Assembly (NCBI GenBank): GCA_003646815.1
Contig: QMLQ01000006.1
Coordinates: forward strand, 1 to 34,184
Direction of reading: 5' to 3'
Length of the DNA stretch: 34,184 nucleotides
Source of the DNA: Deltaproteobacteria bacterium
GTDB lineage: Bacteria; Desulfobacterota; DSM-4660; Desulfatiglandales; Desulfatiglandaceae
Positions 30,944 through 34,184 of this stretch are shown piece by piece. Below the pieces are notes generated by a model that saw nothing but the letters and a program-made list of their open reading frames with translations, was not told the origin of the DNA and did no database searches. A program made the translations under genes and the position numbers. Numbering within the stretch: position 1 is the stretch's first letter; each line of letters begins with the position of its first letter.

Positions 30944-32084
30944 AAAGACCCATGAATTTGGCAGCAATGTACTTCATAATTTCGCTGGTGCCGGCAAAAA
31001 TGGACAGGACCCTGGTGTCTCTCCATGCCCGCGCGATGGGATATTCCTCACAATACCCATAGCCCCCATGGAGCTGCACACATCCGTCTGCCACGCGCAT
31101 GGCCATCTCACAAATCCAGTACTTCGCCATGGACACATCAACGACAATGTTTCGGCCTTCCATGTGATCCACGATAAGCCTGTCCAGAAATGCCCGGCCC
31201 AGTTTTATCTCGGTTGCCATTTCAACGATCCTGAACTGGGTGTTCTGGAACTTTGAGATGGGCCGGCCAAAGGCAGTCCTTTCTTTGCAGTAGGCAATGG
31301 TCATGTCAAGCATCCGCTCAGCGGCCACCTGCCCTATGATAGAACAGATGAGCCTCTCCTGCTGGAGCTTTTCCATGAGCATGAGAAACCCGCCGCCCTT
31401 TTGTCCCAAACGATTTGCCTTTGGCACCCGGCACTCATTGAAAAAAAGTTCTCCGGTGTCCTGCGCGTGCCAACCCACTTTTTTTATCTTTTTCCCCTTC
31501 TCGAAGCCGGGAGTGTTCGCCTCCACGAGGTACAGGTCAATGGCCTGGTAGGGATTTTCAACCGCAGGATCCTTGGTTGCCAGGACCACAAGATCGCAGT
31601 TGAGTGCGTTGCTGATAAATGTCTTCTGGCCGTTGATGACCACGTGATCACCGTCTTCAACAGCACTGGTCCTGATGGCCGCCAGATCACTCCCGGTATT
31701 GGGTTCAGTCATGGCCACGGCCGTGATAATGTCCCCGGAGACGCACCCGGGCAGGTACTTTTGTTTGAGTTCTTCAGAAGCGTAGGACGTTATGTAGGGA
31801 ACTACGATATCGCTGTGGAGGGGAGATGCGAGACCGGTAAAGCCTGTCCTTCCTAATTCTTCGGTGAGGATGACGGAGTAGAGGAAATCGGCTCCCACTC
31901 CGCCGTACTCCTCGGGTACGTCCGTGCAGAGGAAGCCCTGTTCACCCATCTTTTTCCAGACGCTCCTGGGAACAATGCCGGCTTCTTCCCATTCTTCAAT
32001 GTGAGGAGTGACCTCCTTTTCAAAGAATTTCCTCACGGCATCCCGGAATATGTTGTGCTCCTCGGAATATTTTATCACATCCAT
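30942..32084 (-). CDS. Acyl-CoA dehydrogenase (long-chain type)
   Basis: A 380-residue flavoenzyme with the typical order: helical N-terminal domain, E-P-N-T-G-S-D (127-133), F-I-S-N-A region, and the C-terminal L-H-G-G-Y-G-Y-C-E-E-Y-P-I-A. The catalytic base position used by most short/medium-chain enzymes is Ala (F-A-G-T-S-E-I), but Glu243 in L-Q-Q-E-R-L matches the catalytic Glu of the LCAD/isovaleryl type, so activity is expected. It oxidises an acyl-CoA to the 2-enoyl-CoA in beta-oxidation. The start at 32084 has AAGGAG. It follows the thiolase and SDR-SCP2 genes on the same strand. Confidence 0.88.
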   Translation of the reverse strand: MDVIKYSEEHNIFRDAVRKFFEKEVTPHIEEWEEAGIVPRSVWKKMGEQGFLCTDVPEEYGGVGADFLYSVILTEELGRTGFTGLASPLHSDIVVPYITSYASEELKQKYLPGCVSGDIITAVAMTEPNTGSDLAAIRTSAVEDGDHVVINGQKTFISNALNCDLVVLATKDPAVENPYQAIDLYLVEANTPGFEKGKKIKKVGWHAQDTGELFFNECRVPKANRLGQKGGGFLMLMEKLQQERLICSIIGQVAAERMLDMTIAYCKERTAFGRPISKFQNTQFRIVEMATEIKLGRAFLDRLIVDHMEGRNIVVDVSMAKYWICEMAMRVADGCVQLHGGYGYCEEYPIARAWRDTRVLSIFAGTSEIMKYIAAKFMGL

Positions 32085-32244
32085 TTACCTTCTCCTTCCG
32101 GCTGTTCATGGGACCTATCATCCCTTCTCATTTCGGAGAGAGCAAAAAAACCTGGCAGTCTCAATTTGTTTCAAATTACCGGCCTTCACTGATCTCAGCA
32201 AGGTACCTGTCATCATAACCTGGGTGAAGCAAAGTGGAGCCGGG

Positions 32245-33456
32245 TTAATCTTTATATTTTCCGATGATGGCAATACTGCACACGTTCATGAACGGTACTC
32301 CCCCAAGGTTGTGGGTAAGGCCGTACCGGGGATTGGCAATCTGCCGCTCCCCGGCCCTTCCGTGCAACTGGAGGTACATCTCGTAGAGCATACGCAGGCC
32401 TGAAGCGCCGATGGGATGGCCGAAGCATTTGAGGCCCCCGTCCACCTGGCAGGGTACCCCCCCGCCGTCGCGGTCATAGAAGCCGTCCATCACATCCTTG
32501 ACCGCCTGTCCCCGTTCCGAGATATGGAGATCTTCGTAGGTAACCAGTTCCGTGATGGAAAAACAGTCATGAACCTCCATCATGCTTATCTCCTCTCTCG
32601 GATTTGTTATTCCCGCCTCCTCGTACGCCCTGGTGCTGCAACGATCAGTGGACATGAAGTGATCGCCATCCCAGTTGTTGAAACCCATTTCCTCTCCGTT
32701 GCTCAGGGCAAGTTGCAAAGCCTTCACCGTGATAAAACCCTTTTTGCCCAGGGCCTTTGCCTTTTCGACCGTGGTAACGATAGCGCAGGCCGAACCGTCA
32801 CTGACACCACAGCAATCAAAAAGGCCGAGGGGATGCGCAATAATGGGGGCTCCCATGACCTGTTCCTCGGTCACCTGCTTTCGCAGATGGGCCTTGGGGT
32901 TCAGTGCCCCGTTGGCATGGCTTTTCACGGATACGTGGGCGATGGCCCTTTTCAAGACGCCGTCAGGGATATTGTATTTTGCTGCATAAGCCGTGGCCAA
33001 TTGCGCGAATGCACCTGGTGCTGTCACGTTCGGCCACCACAACCAGGCCAGAGATCCCCACCCAGACCCGGGATTCGGGAGACCTCCGTATCCGGTATCT
33101 TTCAGCTTTTCCACTCCCAGAGCCAGGGCCATGTCATAAGCACCTGAGGCCACGGCATAGACAGCGCCCCTGAAGGCCTCTGTCCCGCTCGCACAGTAAT
33201 TTTCGGTCCTGGTTACCGGGATAAAAGGTAATCGCAACGTGGTTGACAGCGGCAGTGCACTCTTTCCCACATTGATCTCTTCTATACAGGTCCCCAGCCA
33301 TGCGGCCTCGATTTCATTTTTTTCGATCCCCGCGTCCGCAATGCACTCGGTGAAGGCCTCCACCATGAGTTCTTCCGCTCCCACGTCCCACCGTTCTCCG
33401 AACCGCGTACAGCCCATGCCGATGATTGCGACTTTGTCTCTGATTCCTGTAGCCAT
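32245..33456 (-). CDS. Thiolase-like acetyl-CoA acetyltransferase (SCP-x type)
   Basis: A 403-residue thiolase-fold protein of the lipid-transfer/SCP-x group. The active-site cysteine is Cys88 in E-N-Y-C-A-S-G-T-E. Later motifs are M-E-V-H-D-C-F-S-I-T-E and C-F-G-H-P-I-G-A-S-G, with a G-G segment near the end. Such proteins cleave 3-oxoacyl-CoA or act on sterol side chains. The ATG at 33456 is chosen for spacing to GGAGGA; an ATG at 33462 lies too close and one at 33492 has no site. It starts 13 nt after the SDR-SCP2 gene. The function in a dehydrogenase-thiolase set points to beta-oxidation of a branched or cyclic acyl-CoA, as inference. Confidence 0.87.
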   Translation of the reverse strand: MATGIRDKVAIIGMGCTRFGERWDVGAEELMVEAFTECIADAGIEKNEIEAAWLGTCIEEINVGKSALPLSTTLRLPFIPVTRTENYCASGTEAFRGAVYAVASGAYDMALALGVEKLKDTGYGGLPNPGSGWGSLAWLWWPNVTAPGAFAQLATAYAAKYNIPDGVLKRAIAHVSVKSHANGALNPKAHLRKQVTEEQVMGAPIIAHPLGLFDCCGVSDGSACAIVTTVEKAKALGKKGFITVKALQLALSNGEEMGFNNWDGDHFMSTDRCSTRAYEEAGITNPREEISMMEVHDCFSITELVTYEDLHISERGQAVKDVMDGFYDRDGGGVPCQVDGGLKCFGHPIGASGLRMLYEMYLQLHGRAGERQIANPRYGLTHNLGGVPFMNVCSIAIIGKYKD

Positions 33457-33469
33457 GTTCATTCCTCCG

Positions 33470-34184
33470 TTAAAACTTGAACAGCTTTTCAACGAGCTGG
33501 GATTTCATGAGGTCACCTTCAACCATGAGTTTTCCTGTTGTAAAGGCCTTCATGGCATTCAGCTCTCCTTTTATCAATTTGACAAAATCAGCATCCGCCA
33601 TTTTAATGGTACTGGTCGGGCTTTCATGGGTCCCTCTCGTCACGCTGCATGAACCCTCTTTCACCGTGGCATACCAGGACCCGCCGTCGGGCCCTGAAAT
33701 ATGGAACTGGAACACCACATCAACCCCCGCGGCCCTGTCCGCCTGAAACGCCTCGGGTAAACGATCAAAAACAGTCTTGACCGTGAGCCCATCCCCTCCG
33801 TTCCCCTTCTGGGCCTTTTCTCCCCCGGGCTCAAACGCTCCCAGCATGGGGCCGAAGGCGGCCGTGGCATTTGCGAACTCCTGTCCATCTTCCACGGAAT
33901 TGATGGCTTCCCAGTTCCTGGGGATATCGTCCGGTCTGGGCACCGTGGAACCTTCTCCCACGACCGTGCCTTTTCCGGTCACAATAGCCACCCGGTTGAA
34001 ATATCCCATACCTGCGTTTATGATAAGGCCCGTATCAGCACATTCCTCTGACGAGAGATAGAGCACCAGCGGGGCCACAAATTCGGGTTTGAGTTTCTCC
34101 AGGAGGTCCGGGGGAAGAATATCCTGCGTCAGCCTCGTGGCCGCAATGGGGGCCACCGTGTTAACCTTGATATTGTGCTTTTCC
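33470..34184 (-). CDS. SDR - SCP2 fusion (MFE-2-like), C-terminal part only
   Basis: About 237 residues are visible; the N-terminus lies beyond the window. The first 80 residues are the C-terminal end of a short-chain dehydrogenase closely resembling the hydroxyacyl-CoA dehydrogenase of peroxisomal MFE-2 (V-N-T-V-A-P-I-A, L-K-P-E-F-V-A-P-L-V-L-Y-L). After a linker of about 50 residues the SCP2 sterol-carrier-like domain follows (V-F-D-R-L-P-E-A-F, G-P-D-G-G-S-W-Y, I-K-G-E-L-N-A-M-K-A-F, K-L-M-V-E-G-D). The hydratase domain that sits between them in animal MFE-2 is absent. It would oxidise a 3-hydroxyacyl-CoA. It starts the module with the thiolase and acyl-CoA dehydrogenase. Confidence 0.87.
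   Translation of the reverse strand, partial: EKHNIKVNTVAPIAATRLTQDILPPDLLEKLKPEFVAPLVLYLSSEECADTGLIINAGMGYFNRVAIVTGKGTVVGEGSTVPRPDDIPRNWEAINSVEDGQEFANATAAFGPMLGAFEPGGEKAQKGNGGDGLTVKTVFDRLPEAFQADRAAGVDVVFQFHISGPDGGSWYATVKEGSCSVTRGTHESPTSTIKMADADFVKLIKGELNAMKAFTTGKLMVEGDLMKSQLVEKLFKF

Noticed and set aside
30942-31030. Acyl-CoA dehydrogenase thought inactive because the usual C-terminal catalytic Glu is Ala
   Set aside because: The LCAD/isovaleryl-type base, Glu243 in L-Q-Q-E-R-L, is present, so activity is expected.

Overview
The window reads as a chromosome segment of an anaerobic, probably deltaproteobacterial (Desulfobacterota-like) bacterium. This is inferred from gene content: a ferredoxin-type 2-oxoacid oxidoreductase, a DUF362 [4Fe-4S] protein, a UbiD decarboxylase, a LUD-domain protein, a remnant of an MttB-type methyltransferase, and an acyl-CoA oxidation set. 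There is no rRNA, tRNA, CRISPR array or prophage. Base composition looks moderately GC-rich and even, except for an AT-richer patch near 18.2-18.65 kb.

Layout: (1) 1-2238, minus strand: LUD protein, then an AEC permease, then an MFS transporter cut by the window edge, closely spaced. (2) 2361-2824: a frameshifted C-terminal fragment of a trimethylamine-methyltransferase-family gene. (3) 3030-7231, plus strand: a complete general L-amino-acid ABC importer (aapJQMP type) with hairpins after the first and last genes. (4) 15136-7333, minus strand: HAD phosphatase, zinc alcohol dehydrogenase, 2-oxoacid:ferredoxin oxidoreductase alpha and fused beta-gamma subunits, EamA exporter, a cyclic-2,3-diphosphoglycerate-synthetase-family NTPase, and carbamate kinase. 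The last two are separated by 4 nt. The importer and this catabolic set converge at about 7.3 kb and could together serve amino-acid or keto-acid fermentation. (5) 15643-17562: an exported 639-residue protein of unknown function with a clear internal duplication. (6) 17.7-18.85 kb: a scar with a frameshifted REP-associated (Y1) transposase, an orphan HigA-type antitoxin, a small orphan fragment, and a second decayed Y1 transposase fragment reading in frame into the DUF362 gene. (7) 18856-26280: DUF362 ferredoxin-like protein, beta-CASP RNase-like hydrolase, UbiD decarboxylase, DinG-type helicase, CBS-ACT regulator. (8) 30026-26334, minus strand: MoxR ATPase, CoxE-like VWA protein, DDAH-type amidinohydrolase, small membrane protein, small exported basic protein. 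(9) 30310-30894: a conserved-looking protein of unknown function. (10) 34184-30942, minus strand: SDR-SCP2 fusion (partial), SCP-x-like thiolase and LCAD-like acyl-CoA dehydrogenase, a beta-oxidation module.

The least expected signal lies between genes. Several intergenic gaps hold short degenerate repeats: 7-bp units at 13.2, 15.17 and 17.58 kb, 11-bp units in an inverted arrangement at 25.4-25.5 kb, and a fifth repeat-like word at 23.2 kb. No standard feature type explains them. All functional calls come from reading the sequence and from memory of protein families; no database search was run.
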